Part shown: piece by piece, positions 19,366-27,396 of the stretch
Position numbering within the stretch: position 1 is the first letter of the stretch
Layout: the number at the start of each line of letters is the position of its first letter
Source of the DNA: Oscillospiraceae bacterium
GTDB lineage: Bacteria > Bacillota > Clostridia > Oscillospirales > Ruminococcaceae
DNA length: 50,728 nucleotides
Reading direction: 5' to 3'
Assembly: GCA_022769565.1 (NCBI GenBank)
Contig: JALEJQ010000027.1
Span: 1-50,728 of the forward strand
The notes under the pieces: model-generated
The model's input: only the letters and a program-made list of their open reading frames with translations
What the model was told of the DNA's origin: nothing
The model's database searches: none
Made by a program: the position numbers and the translations under genes

Positions 19366-19389
19366 TAATAACGAACGGAGACGTAAAAA

Positions 19390-20064
19390 ATGGAAAATAA
19401 CCGAAATAAAATTGTTCTGGATTTTGAGTTTAACCCGATCAGTGACCAAGAAGCCAAAGCTATTGCTCAACATGAAATAATTGAGATAGGTGCAGTAAAA
19501 GTAGGCAGCGATAATAAGATAGTAGATAAATTTCAGCGTTACATAAAACCAAGATATAATACTGTTGCTCCTAAAATTACAACTTTAACAGGTATAACAG
19601 ATGAAATGCTCGCAGAGTCGGGCAGCTTTGAAGAGATTATAGAGGAATTCCGCGGCTGGATAGGGGAGGAGCGCTTCAGAATATACTCATGGAGCGGCAC
19701 CGACAGAAACGTTCTTGAATCTGAAATTATACTTAAACTGGGCGAGGACAGCGAATACTATGATTATTTCTGCGGCAGGTGGATAGACCTTCAGAAAATT
19801 TATCAGCGTATAATGGGCTTTCAAAAAAATATGGGTCTTTCAAATGCTCTCGGCACGCTTAAGGTCTGCTTCGAGGGCAAGGAACACGGCGCTCTTGCCG
19901 ATGCAATAAATACAGCCGAAGTTATGAAGACCCTTTACGATAAGGAACGTATCGACCAGATAAAGCACAAATCTTCGGTTACATATAACGGCAGCACTCA
20001 TTCTACCGGCGGTTTCACAATGGGAAATCTTTTTGCCGAGCAGTTTGCAAAGCTGGGAAAATAA
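19390..20064 (+). CDS. DEDDh-type 3'-5' exonuclease
   Basis: 224 aa. Exo I VLDFEFNPIS near residue 8 (Asp-Glu pair), [12 protein letters not shown], Exo II in RIYSWSGTDRNVLE near 98, and Exo III HGALADAINTAEVM near 165 (His plus Asp) give the DnaQ/RNase T fold. The C-terminal tail after residue 185 is low in hydrophobic content. The substrate (DNA or RNA) cannot be read from sequence; similar stand-alone proteins are annotated as exonuclease or PolC-like epsilon. ACGGAG precedes the ATG. Its leader contains palindromic repeat copy 1. Confidence 0.88.
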   Translation: MENNRNKIVLDFEFNPISDQEAKAIAQHEIIEIGAVKVGSDNKIVDKFQRYIKPRYNTVAPKITTLTGITDEMLAESGSFEEIIEEFRGWIGEERFRIYSWSGTDRNVLESEIILKLGEDSEYYDYFCGRWIDLQKIYQRIMGFQKNMGLSNALGTLKVCFEGKEHGALADAINTAEVMKTLYDKERIDQIKHKSSVTYNGSTHSTGGFTMGNLFAEQFAKLGK

Positions 20065-20076
20065 ATCTATAAAAAC

Positions 20077-20118
20077 AGCCGCTTCCAACGAATTAGTCGG
20101 AAGCGGCTTTGTGTTTTA
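20077..20118. terminator. Bidirectional terminator between the exonuclease and aminotransferase genes
   Basis: AGCCGCTTCC (20077-20086) pairs with GGAAGCGGCT (20099-20108); T-rich tails exist on both strands (TTGTGTTTT on plus, GTTTTTAT on minus), fitting the convergent genes. Confidence 0.8.
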
Positions 20119-20124
20119 TATTTT

Positions 20125-20285
20125 ATACTAATAACCATTTGTTCTATGGATAAAGACGGCGGATAGAATACGTCCAATCAAGGAAAACGACCGCAGGCAG
20201 GCTGCCGCCTGTCAAGGGAGTTTGACGCAGAGTGGGCGTAATATAGCCGCCGTATTTTATCCATAGGTTAAATGGTTATTAGTAT
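20125..20285 (-). repeat. Palindromic repeat, copy 3 (161 bp, inverted orientation)
   Basis: Same family as the copy at 19188, read on the minus strand. Arms at 20125-20154 and 20256-20285: tip ATACTAAT, variable block AACCATTT, the AAC/AAC mismatch (GTT/GTT on this strand), inner helix CTATGGATAAA. The core matches TGCGTCAAACTCCCTTGACAGGC and CTGCGG. Its end base is the first base of the aminotransferase stop codon on the minus strand, so it forms the 3' end of that mRNA. Confidence 0.85.
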
Positions 20286-21565
20286 TATTCGGCAAGCAGT
20301 TTTTCTGCACTTGCCAGCTTTACGCAGAGGCAAAAAAGGTTGATAGCGATCTCCAGCTCGTTAAGGGGCGGATATGTGGGAGCAATTCTGATATTTCTGT
20401 CGTTGGGGTCGTTCTTGTAGGGGAAGGTTGCTCCTGCGCCTGTAAGAACAACGCCTGCTTCCTTGCAGAGGGAAACAACTCTCTTTGCGCAGCCGTTAAG
20501 AGTGTTTACGGATATGAAATAGCCGCCGTTGGGATTATGCCATTCGCCAACACCCAAAGGAGCAAGTTCTTTTTCAAGAGTATCGAGAACAAGCTTGAAT
20601 TTAGGCGCAATAATAGCCCTGTGTTCCTCCATTTTTGCTTTGATACCGTCAAAGTTCTTGAAATATCTTACATGGCGGAGCTGATTTATTTTATCATAGC
20701 TGATGTACTGAATACCGAGTATCTTTTCGATCTGCGCAATATTAGCCTTTGAAGCAGCCATTACCGCAACGCCTGCGCCTGGGAAGGAGATTTTCGATGT
20801 TGAAGCAAATTCAAACACCATATCTTCCTTGCCTGTCTTTTTGCACTCGTCAAAAATGTTGAGAAGAGTGTCTGGAGTGTCGGTAAGGTGGTGAACACAG
20901 TATGCGTTATCCCAGAAAATGCGGAAATCCTTTGCCTTGGGGGAAAGGTTTGCGAAACGTCTTACGGTCTCGTCGGAATATGTGATACCGTCGGGGTTGG
21001 AGTACATGGGAACGCACCAGATGCCCTTGACAGAATCATCTTCGGCAACCAGCTTTTCGATCATATCCATATCGGGACCTGTTTCAAGCATAGGAATAGT
21101 TATCATTTCAATGCCGAAGTTCTCGCAGATACTGAAGTGACGGTCATAACCGGGCGCAGGACAGAGGAACTTGACCTTGTCCAGCTTGCACCAGGGCTTT
21201 TCGCTGCCGAGAACGCCGTGGGTCATTGCACGGGCAACGGAATCGTACATAAGCGAAAGGCTTGCATTGCCTCCCACAATGATCTCTTCGGGAGAAACGC
21301 CCAGCATTTCGGCAAAGAGCTTCTTAGCCTCGGGAATACCTGTCAAACCGCCGTAGTTGCGGACATCGGTTCCGTCCTCGCTTGTAAGGTCGGAGCTGCT
21401 GTTGAGAACGTCCAGCATAGGCATGGTAATATCAAGCTGGTCTGCGCCGGGCTTTCCTCTTGCCATATTAAGTTTAAGTCCCTTTGCCTTGTAGGCCTCG
21501 TAAGCCTTCTCGCACTCAGCCTTAAATTCCTCAAGCTGAGCCTTGTTCATTTCAGTAAGAAGCAT
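20285..21565 (-). CDS. Aspartate aminotransferase, type Ic family
   Basis: 426 aa PLP-dependent aminotransferase of the family often annotated as PF12897 (type Ic AspAT). LNMARGKPGADQLDI near the N-terminus, VRNYGGLTGIPEAKKLFAEMLG, VGGNASLSLMYDSV, PMYSNPDGITYSDETV, FWDNAYCVHHL, FASTSKISFPGAG (PLP Lys), and RNIRIAPTYPP at the C-terminus are visible. It probably interconverts aspartate and oxaloacetate using 2-oxoglutarate; exact substrates are inferred. AAAGGAAAG lies before the ATG at 21565. Monocistronic. Confidence 0.92.
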   Translation of the reverse strand: MLLTEMNKAQLEEFKAECEKAYEAYKAKGLKLNMARGKPGADQLDITMPMLDVLNSSSDLTSEDGTDVRNYGGLTGIPEAKKLFAEMLGVSPEEIIVGGNASLSLMYDSVARAMTHGVLGSEKPWCKLDKVKFLCPAPGYDRHFSICENFGIEMITIPMLETGPDMDMIEKLVAEDDSVKGIWCVPMYSNPDGITYSDETVRRFANLSPKAKDFRIFWDNAYCVHHLTDTPDTLLNIFDECKKTGKEDMVFEFASTSKISFPGAGVAVMAASKANIAQIEKILGIQYISYDKINQLRHVRYFKNFDGIKAKMEEHRAIIAPKFKLVLDTLEKELAPLGVGEWHNPNGGYFISVNTLNGCAKRVVSLCKEAGVVLTGAGATFPYKNDPNDRNIRIAPTYPPLNELEIAINLFCLCVKLASAEKLLAE

Positions 21566-21630
21566 AAAATATTCTTTCCTTTCGATCTGTATTAGATAAA
21601 ACTGTACAATTAATCAACTCTGCATTTGTA

Positions 21631-21732
21631 ATACAAATAACCAATAAAACTGTATACAAAAAATCTTCGCATAATCCATATATGCAAGATTAAGCTCGAT
21701 TTTTTGTACAGTTTTTAATTGGTTATTAGTAT
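21631..21732 (+). repeat. Diverged palindromic element with the same tips (102 bp)
   Basis: Left arm 21631-21668 and right arm to 21732: ATACAAATAACCAAT opposite ATACTAATAACCAAT, then AAAACTGT and ACAAAAAATC, interrupted by a 2-base insert on each side. The outer 13 bases match the tips of copies 3 and 4 (ATACTAATAACCA), but the inner part and core are different. The gap 21566-21926 holds this element, a nearby AAAACTGTACAA motif and the terminator at 21814; no gene is seen. Confidence 0.7.
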
Positions 21733-21813
21733 AATAAAATGCGCGTGTAAAATACATTTGTACTCCCTGTGCGTACAGTTGGAAATGCACTATATATTAT
21801 TTTATAACATTTC

Positions 21814-21857
21814 AAAACAAAATGCAAGCCTTTCAAAAAAGTCTTGCATTTTGTTTT
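21814..21857. terminator. Terminator downstream of the first GntR-ABC operon
   Basis: A perfect 15-bp stem, AAAACAAAATGCAAG (21814-21828) with CTTGCATTTTGTTTT (21843-21857). It lies about 70 bases after the permease stop at 21927 on the minus strand. Confidence 0.7.
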
Positions 21858-21926
21858 ATATTTATTCACATATGCAATTTGAAATGCAGAATACAGACAA
21901 TGAAAATTCAGAAAGAAAGTATGCTT

Positions 21927-22631
21927 TTACAGTTCTCTTCTTTTCATGACCGCTCCCGTAATAAGCGCAAAGACAGCTGCTACAACAATTCCGAATGCGT
22001 ATATTGCGACATAAAGCAGGTATTCGCTTTTCAAATAGATCTTGCTGAGAAGCTCGGCAGCGCCGGTGGTTATCTCGATATTTACGGCAACCATTATAAA
22101 TATCATTATGGCCGTAATTATAACGGCGCAGAGCATTCCAACGGTCTCTCGTTCAACGCCGAGGATAAAAAGTATCGCATATTGAACGGAAGTCAGTATA
22201 CAGGTAGCGGCAAATAGCACGGCACCCATCATCGGAATTGTGAAGCCGTCATCCTTTGAAGCATAGTAATACTGCGCCAGCTGTTCGTCCGTTTTTTCAA
22301 ATAAAGCCGCACGTTCCGCCGCCAGCCCCAGAAGTATCACAACTGCAGTAACAATTCCTACGGAAACCACACCTAAAAGAAACCTTGCAAAAACAACGCT
22401 GCTCCTGCTTACGGGAAGTACACCGTAAAGCTTGTTAAAATCATTTTTGGCAGCTATGGTGAACACGGATTGTACGCATAATCCCGAAAAAATGATTATC
22501 GGCATCATAAACTGAGGTCCCATGTAAAAGCCGAACAGGGCAAAAAAAGCCACAGCCGCTATCATAGGTATAAGAGTTTTCTTTTTAATGCAGATAAGGT
22601 CAAGCTTCATAAGGTTAATTATGTCCTTCAT
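21927..22631 (-). CDS. ABC-2 type exporter permease (operon 1)
   Basis: 234 aa with about six hydrophobic membrane segments and no catalytic motif. It resembles ABC-2 type permeases of the YtrC/ABC2_membrane_5 kind encoded beside GntR-ATPase pairs: a short N-terminal helix (MKDIINLMKLDLICIKKK), then paired membrane helices starting TLIPMIAAVAFFALFGFYMG, with VLPVSRSSVVFARFLLG after helix 2. I chose the ATG at 22631 because AGGAG precedes it; it overlaps the ATPase end by 17 bases. The transported substrate is unknown. Confidence 0.85.
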   Translation of the reverse strand: MKDIINLMKLDLICIKKKTLIPMIAAVAFFALFGFYMGPQFMMPIIIFSGLCVQSVFTIAAKNDFNKLYGVLPVSRSSVVFARFLLGVVSVGIVTAVVILLGLAAERAALFEKTDEQLAQYYYASKDDGFTIPMMGAVLFAATCILTSVQYAILFILGVERETVGMLCAVIITAIMIFIMVAVNIEITTGAAELLSKIYLKSEYLLYVAIYAFGIVVAAVFALITGAVMKRREL

Positions 22632-23484
22632 CTTTATTCTCCTTTGCAATATAAACCAGTATTTCGTCAAAGCTGATTTTTTCGTACTCGATCTCTTTCG
22701 GAAGCATATTCAGATATTCCGTATCAAGCATAGCGTCAAAGCCGTTTCTGTAGGAATGGAAACCTATGCACCTACTTTTCAACTCGTCCGTAACATCAGC
22801 CTCGTCTCCTTTAATGGCAACGTACTTTTCGGTCAGCTCGTCCTTAGTTCCCGTGAACCAGACCTTACCGTCGTTAAGCACCGTTACATAATCCGCAATG
22901 CGCTCAACATCGGCGGTTATGTGGGTGGAAAACAGCACTCCTCTGTTCTCGTCAGCAATATAATCGGCAAGAATATCAAGAAGCTCATCTCTCGCCACAG
23001 GGTCAAGACCGCTTGTAGGCTCGTCAAGAATTATCAGCTCCGCATTGTGAGAAAGAGCGACAGCTATCATCAGCTTCATTTTCATGCCCTTTGAGAATGT
23101 TCCCACCTTCTTTTTCAGCGGCAACCCAAAGCTGTTTATCCTGCCGAAAAAGCCTTCGCTGTCCCAGTCGGGATAAAAGCCTTTTAACTGGTTTTCGATC
23201 TCTTTTATTTTAAGATGCTCCGCAAAATAAAGGCTGTCGAAAACCACGCCTGTGCGCTCCTTTATTTTCTTTGAATCGGAAACGCTGTCAAGCCCGAAAA
23301 CGCTTATTTTGCCGCTGTTGATGTTCGCCATATTAAGTATAGAGCGTATGGTGGTGGTTTTGCCCGAGCCATTCTGCCCCACAAAGCCCATTATGTACCC
23401 CTTGGGCAGGGCAAAGGACACATCTTTAAGCTCAAAGCCCTTGTATTTCTTGCAAAGCCCCTGAATTTCAAGTATATTTTCCAT
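22615..23484 (-). CDS. ABC transporter ATP-binding protein (operon 1)
   Basis: 289 aa. Walker A GQNGSGKTTT near residue 36, the C-loop region FSKGMKMKLMIAVALSHN near 130 (FSKGM in place of LSGGQ, usual for YtrB-like exporters), Walker B LIILDEPTSGLDPVARDELL near 152, and the H-loop FSTHITAD near 185. The C-terminal 80 residues are an accessory domain. It starts 2 bases after gntR1 ends, with GGAGG upstream. Probably powers the adjacent permease for export of a drug, peptide or cell-wall-related compound (inference from the family). Confidence 0.93.
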   Translation of the reverse strand: MENILEIQGLCKKYKGFELKDVSFALPKGYIMGFVGQNGSGKTTTIRSILNMANINSGKISVFGLDSVSDSKKIKERTGVVFDSLYFAEHLKIKEIENQLKGFYPDWDSEGFFGRINSFGLPLKKKVGTFSKGMKMKLMIAVALSHNAELIILDEPTSGLDPVARDELLDILADYIADENRGVLFSTHITADVERIADYVTVLNDGKVWFTGTKDELTEKYVAIKGDEADVTDELKSRCIGFHSYRNGFDAMLDTEYLNMLPKEIEYEKISFDEILVYIAKENKDEGHN

Positions 23485-23486
23485 AT

Positions 23487-23858
23487 TTATTCCTCCAAAA
23501 CCGTTTTTAGCGCAGCGATTATTTCATCGTCCGCAAGACTTGCGTTTCTGCCGTTTGTGACGGCTTTTTCAAGTCCCTCCTCCATTTCGCAGAGCATACG
23601 TTCCCGCAGAAGGTCGTTGTTTTTCGGCGCAACATAGTAGCCCTTGCCTGCCACCGATACAATAAACCCTTCCTCCGACAAGTCGTTGTAAACTCTGGTA
23701 GTTGTGATAACGCTTATCTTCAGATCTCTTGCAAGCTGCCTTATGGAGGGGAGCTGTTCGTCCTCTCCGATCTTGCCGTCAAGTATCTGAGATTTGATCT
23801 GTTCTTCTATCTGCTCGTAAATTGGTACGTCAGACTTGTTTTTTAAAATTATTTTCAT
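23487..23858 (-). CDS. GntR-family regulator, YtrA subfamily (operon 1)
   Basis: 123 aa. The N-terminal winged helix is typical: PIYEQIEEQIKSQILDGKIGEDEQLPSIRQLARDL, with the recognition helix in SVITTTRVYNDLSEEG and the wing GKGYYV. The short C-terminal part has two helices and no large ligand-binding domain, as in YtrA. YtrA-type proteins repress their own ABC operon, and a dyad overlaps the promoter just upstream. It is the first gene of the operon. Confidence 0.92.
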   Translation of the reverse strand: MKIILKNKSDVPIYEQIEEQIKSQILDGKIGEDEQLPSIRQLARDLKISVITTTRVYNDLSEEGFIVSVAGKGYYVAPKNNDLLRERMLCEMEEGLEKAVTNGRNASLADDEIIAALKTVLEE

Positions 23859-23872
23859 AAGGTACCTCTGAA

Positions 23873-23927
23873 TATACTGTTATTATCTCGATATATACAG
23901 TATAACACTGCGCATATAATTTGTCAA
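23873..23927 (-). promoter_or_regulatory. Promoter and GntR operator of ABC operon 1
   Basis: On the minus strand TTGACA (23922-23927), a 17-base spacer, and TATACT as the -10 (23899-23904). The dyad TATACTGT...ACAGTATA spans 23873-23904 and covers the -10. Its 32-bp length and outer half-sites match the operator of the second GntR locus at 27397. Confidence 0.8.
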
Positions 23928-23934
23928 TAGTTTT

Positions 23935-23972
23935 TATAAAAAAATTCCGATCGGTTTTTTGGACCGACCGGA
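23935..23972 (-). terminator. Terminator of ABC operon 2
   Basis: On the minus strand TCCGGTCGG pairs with CCGATCGGA (plus-strand 23964-23972 and 23946-23954), followed by ATTTTTTTAT. It sits just after the membrane protein gene ending at 23977 and before the promoter of operon 1. Confidence 0.85.
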
Positions 23973-23976
23973 TCGA

Positions 23977-24684
23977 TTATTTGTTTTCCCCGATTTTTTT
24001 CTTTAATTTTGAGATAACTGTATCTCCTGCAATGAGCGACGCTGCAAAAAGTACGGCATAAACAATTACAGCAGCCTTAGTCATAGGTATAAATGCCGCC
24101 GCAGCTGATTTTACAGTTCCAAATATAATGCAAAGGACAGTAATAATGCCTATATAAATGTAAAACGCCGCATCCGCTTTGTGGTTTTCAATAAAAGTCA
24201 TTGTTTTATAAATAAGCAGCGAGAAAATTATAATATCAAGGCTTGCGCTGAAAAGAATGAATACAGCGTCTCCAACGCATTGCAGCATAAGCTCCCGGGT
24301 CTGTTTTCCCGAAATAAGATAGGGCAAAAAGCAATACTCCATTTCTTCGGCCATTCCTATTGCATTAAAGAGTACACGGAACACCGATATTATCTTAAAG
24401 AAAGTCACCCATACGCCGAACAGCTCCGTTTTTCTGTAAGGCAGCACCTTTACAGCCTCCTTATGCCGCTTGTAAAACTCAAACATTATCCAATATAGCC
24501 AAAGTAAAATGACCGTTTCCATACCGTATGAGATCCATGGCGAAAAGCCTGCTTCATTTAAAAGCAGCAGGGACATTCCCGTTATCCTTGATAAAAATAT
24601 GATTATCGCTGCACCGAACAGCACGGAAAGAAGGTTTATTCCGCACAGCCTGCACAGAATGTATTTTTTCTTGATTTTGTCCAT
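23977..24684 (-). CDS. Integral membrane protein, last gene of ABC operon 2
   Basis: 235 aa with about six predicted membrane segments (for example LCGINLLSVLFGAAIIIFLS and DAVFILFSASLDIIIFSLLI) and a basic C-terminus (KLKKKIGENK). No family motif is recognised. It starts in a 1-base overlap with the preceding gene and has the size of an ABC-2 type permease subunit, so it is probably a third membrane component of the exporter or an accessory protein. Confidence 0.75.
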   Translation of the reverse strand: MDKIKKKYILCRLCGINLLSVLFGAAIIIFLSRITGMSLLLLNEAGFSPWISYGMETVILLWLYWIMFEFYKRHKEAVKVLPYRKTELFGVWVTFFKIISVFRVLFNAIGMAEEMEYCFLPYLISGKQTRELMLQCVGDAVFILFSASLDIIIFSLLIYKTMTFIENHKADAAFYIYIGIITVLCIIFGTVKSAAAAFIPMTKAAVIVYAVLFAASLIAGDTVISKLKKKIGENK

Positions 24685-25346
24685 CAGTAAAACACCTTTG
24701 CAGTTTTATTTCTTACAAGTACAAATGCTGCTGTTGAAAGTAAAGCAAGTATCGAAATGACGGTCAGATAAACCGTATTGTCCTGTCTTGTGATTATATT
24801 GGAATCCAGCTTACCCTTTAGTGCAAGAACAATACACATCACTACCCAGAACAGCGACAGTGCTGCCATTTTGTTTGAAACGCTGCGGCAGACTAAGGTG
24901 TATGCGCAGACTATCATCATTGACACCATAAGGAAAAAGACAAAATTCACAAGTATGGAGGCAAGCTGAACGGAGTTTATTTTTCCCATTGCAAATACCA
25001 AAAAGCAGAAAGCTATGTAAAACAAATTCTGCACTCCGTAAACGACAGCAGAGGAATCAATGAAGATATTTACGGCCGTTTCTTTTTTTACGGGAAGAAC
25101 GTTTATTGTTTTCAGCTTTTTTTCAAATTCTTCGTGTATCATATTTATTGCAAATACCGTGAACATTCCGAACATATTTGCAGCTATAGACATACCGCCT
25201 TCATAATCGTTCATCAGGCTTCTGTCGCTTTCTCCCGAGAACATTAATCCGCAGTAACCGAAGCTGACAAGCCATGACAGGAGCGTAAAGATGACAACGC
25301 CTCGGTTGCTCAGCAGTTTTCCCACGGCTATTTTTGCTTTATTCAT
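24684..25346 (-). CDS. ABC-2 type permease-like membrane protein (operon 2)
   Basis: 220 aa with six hydrophobic segments. A cytosolic patch after the second helix reads MIHEEFEKKLKTINVLPVKKETAVNI, with the 'LPV' element also seen in the operon 1 permease (VLPVSRSS), which supports an ABC-2 exporter family origin. It overlaps the preceding permease gene by 8 bases, with GGAGGTG upstream of the ATG. Confidence 0.8.
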   Translation of the reverse strand: MNKAKIAVGKLLSNRGVVIFTLLSWLVSFGYCGLMFSGESDRSLMNDYEGGMSIAANMFGMFTVFAINMIHEEFEKKLKTINVLPVKKETAVNIFIDSSAVVYGVQNLFYIAFCFLVFAMGKINSVQLASILVNFVFFLMVSMMIVCAYTLVCRSVSNKMAALSLFWVVMCIVLALKGKLDSNIITRQDNTVYLTVISILALLSTAAFVLVRNKTAKVFY

Positions 25347-26130
25347 ACCAGCCCACCTCCGAAGCTCTTTTCAGAGCATATTTCTTATAGAAAACGTACA
25401 TTGCAACAGGAACGGCTGTTGCGATCGCCGAAGTAATGACCATACCTGTGATACCGAAGGGTACAGCACTTATAAAGGCTTCAAAGCTGCGGTTATTTTC
25501 CAATACGATAGCTGCCAAAAACATCGATATCATAGTAATTGATATTATAATAATGATCGTACATATAAAAACGTTAATTGCATTGTTAAATCTTTCGCTG
25601 CGGAAAAGCACAGCATAAACCGAAAGAAACAATGACGCACTTATGAGCATAAGCTCAATAATTGACATTGTCATTACTGTGCTGAATAAGCCGCCCGAAT
25701 ATACAACATAAACTGCCATTGCAATAACTATTGCGGAGATCACAAGCTGAATTCCCATCAGTACCTCAAGCTGATAGCGCAGTATGCTGCTCCGCCTTAT
25801 GGGAACGGTCATAAAGGTGTCCAGATTTGTGGGACAGCCCTTGAACTGTTCTCTTGAAGCACCAACGTTTTTCATACCTCCATAGGGGGTTGTTCCGCTG
25901 AGGACAAATACGCTGCCCATATATTCCATAAAGACCAGAACCTGACTGTTTACTCCTATGCCAACAATGTTTTCTGTTCCTTCATTTTCCGATGCGAAAA
26001 GTGCAAAAAAGAACGCAATACATAAAATTATTCCTATAATAATGTAAACTGCTCCTAAAATAATCATTTTTCTGCCTATTGTTTCAATAATAACGGCTTT
26101 GTCCTTTTTGTAAAGCTCCTTTGCGCTCAT
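25339..26130 (-). CDS. ABC-2 type permease (operon 2)
   Basis: 263 aa with six hydrophobic segments (for example MIILGAVYIIIGIILCIAFF and NVFICTIIIIISITMISMFL). A cytosolic loop has GCPTNLDTFMTVPIRRSSILRYQL, the same position and style as the PV-R-S loop in the other permeases here. The ATG follows the ATPase stop directly, with GAGGATG as the ribosome site inside the ATPase end. It probably forms the channel with the next gene. Confidence 0.82.
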   Translation of the reverse strand: MSAKELYKKDKAVIIETIGRKMIILGAVYIIIGIILCIAFFFALFASENEGTENIVGIGVNSQVLVFMEYMGSVFVLSGTTPYGGMKNVGASREQFKGCPTNLDTFMTVPIRRSSILRYQLEVLMGIQLVISAIVIAMAVYVVYSGGLFSTVMTMSIIELMLISASLFLSVYAVLFRSERFNNAINVFICTIIIIISITMISMFLAAIVLENNRSFEAFISAVPFGITGMVITSAIATAVPVAMYVFYKKYALKRASEVGWYE

Positions 26131-27000
26131 TTACTTCACATCCTCTACGTTTTTCTTATGCCAGATATTGTGGGTAAGCAGACTTTCAACGTCGGGACGG
26201 CGTATGGTAACATTGCCCAGCTTGGGTATATCTTCTCTGCGCACAAGAGCAGTGAAGCTGCACGAACCCTGACGGCAGCCGATAAGATAAGGCTTCTGCT
26301 TATCCGAAGGGAGATTTTCTCCTGCCGCAATTGCATATTTTTCTTCTATCTCGTCAATGGACATAGACTCTACGACCTCGCCGCCAATGATAAGGGTTAT
26401 GTAATCGGCTATCTTGTCAAGGTCGCTTGTGATATGTGTGGAGAAAAGCACGGACTTTTCGCCGTCTGAAACGAAATCACGGAGAATATCAAGTATCTCT
26501 ATCCTTGCAACAGGGTCAAGACCTGCAGTTGGTTCGTCCATGATGAGCAGCTTTGGCTTGTGTGCAAGTGCAAGAGCAAGCATAGCCTTGGTTTTCATAC
26601 CCTTTGAAAGCGCAGCGAACTTCTGAGTCTTGGAAAGGTCAAATTTCCTGCAAAGGCTGTCAAAAAGCTCATCGTCCCAGTTATCGTAAGCCATACGGAA
26701 TATCTTTCTGTACTTTTCAAGGTTGGAGTTGAAGTACATATATTCCTCGTCGGCAATATAGCCGATAAGGTTCTTGACTTCCGGCTCGTTTTGCAGATTG
26801 TCAAGACCGTAAACCGTTATTTCGCCCCCGTCACGGCTTATTTTGTTCATAATAAGGTTGATAACGGTGGTCTTGCCTGCGCCATTCTGTCCAACAAGTC
26901 CCATTACCGTACCCTTTTCAAGTTTAAGGGATACGTCCTTCATTAAAAATTCCTTGTATCTTTTTGAGATACCGTTTATCTCCAAAGCGTAGTTACTCAT
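26131..27000 (-). CDS. ABC transporter ATP-binding protein (operon 2)
   Basis: 289 aa from the ATG at 27000, chosen because AAGGAGAT lies upstream; the longer frame would run into the gntR2 stop. Walker A GQNGAGKTTV near residue 36, C-loop ALSKGMKTKAMLALALAHK near 130, Walker B LLIMDEPTAGLDPVARIEIL near 155 and FSTHITSD near 188. It is closely similar in layout to the ATPase of operon 1, including the same C-terminal extension, so the two operons look like paralogues. Confidence 0.93.
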   Translation of the reverse strand: MSNYALEINGISKRYKEFLMKDVSLKLEKGTVMGLVGQNGAGKTTVINLIMNKISRDGGEITVYGLDNLQNEPEVKNLIGYIADEEYMYFNSNLEKYRKIFRMAYDNWDDELFDSLCRKFDLSKTQKFAALSKGMKTKAMLALALAHKPKLLIMDEPTAGLDPVARIEILDILRDFVSDGEKSVLFSTHITSDLDKIADYITLIIGGEVVESMSIDEIEEKYAIAAGENLPSDKQKPYLIGCRQGSCSFTALVRREDIPKLGNVTIRRPDVESLLTHNIWHKKNVEDVK

Positions 27001-27001
27001 T

Positions 27002-27385
27002 TTACCCGATCTCCTTATTATCATAAATTTTGTTTACTGTTCCGATGACCGTTTCCTTTTCCGTGCCGGAGCGGCAAAGCTCGGAAACGGTTTTCTCAAG
27101 CTGTTCAAGCAGTTCTGCCGTGTGTTTGTCCTGAAGACTGTTCACGTTGTCAAGCCTTACATATGTTCCTCTGCCGGAAACCGTATATACAACGCCCTCA
27201 CGTTCAAGGTCGGCGTAGGCTCTTTTGACGGTTATGGTGCTGACGTTTATATCCGCCGCAAGCTGCCTTACGCTTGGCAGGAGAGTGTTGTTTTCCAGCT
27301 TCCCCGATAAAACCGCCTGCCTTATGCAGTCCTCTATCTGCTCATACATAGGCTTATCGGAGGTATAATTAATATCTATCTTCAA
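27002..27385 (-). CDS. GntR-family regulator, YtrA subfamily (operon 2), TTG start
   Basis: 127 aa starting at a TTG codon at 27385 (MKIDINYTSDKPMYEQI...). GAGGTG lies at good distance before that TTG, and the sequence then aligns with the first GntR protein from its first residues; the longer frame to 27421 would start inside the operator dyad. Winged helix: LPSVRQLAADINVSTITVKRAYADLEREG, wing GRGTYV. Short C-terminal tail as in YtrA. It likely represses this operon. Confidence 0.9.
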   Translation of the reverse strand: MKIDINYTSDKPMYEQIEDCIRQAVLSGKLENNTLLPSVRQLAADINVSTITVKRAYADLEREGVVYTVSGRGTYVRLDNVNSLQDKHTAELLEQLEKTVSELCRSGTEKETVIGTVNKIYDNKEIG

Positions 27386-27396
27386 CTTATCACCTC

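Noticed and set aside
19188-20285. Pair of inverted repeat copies considered as ends of a composite transposon around the exonuclease gene
   Set aside because: The exonuclease is not a transposase, each copy has its own complete inverted ends, and no target duplication can be shown.
21597-21640. AAAACTGTACAATTAA motif near the aminotransferase start as an operator
   Set aside because: It matches the arms of the adjacent palindromic element, so a repeat remnant is a simpler reading.
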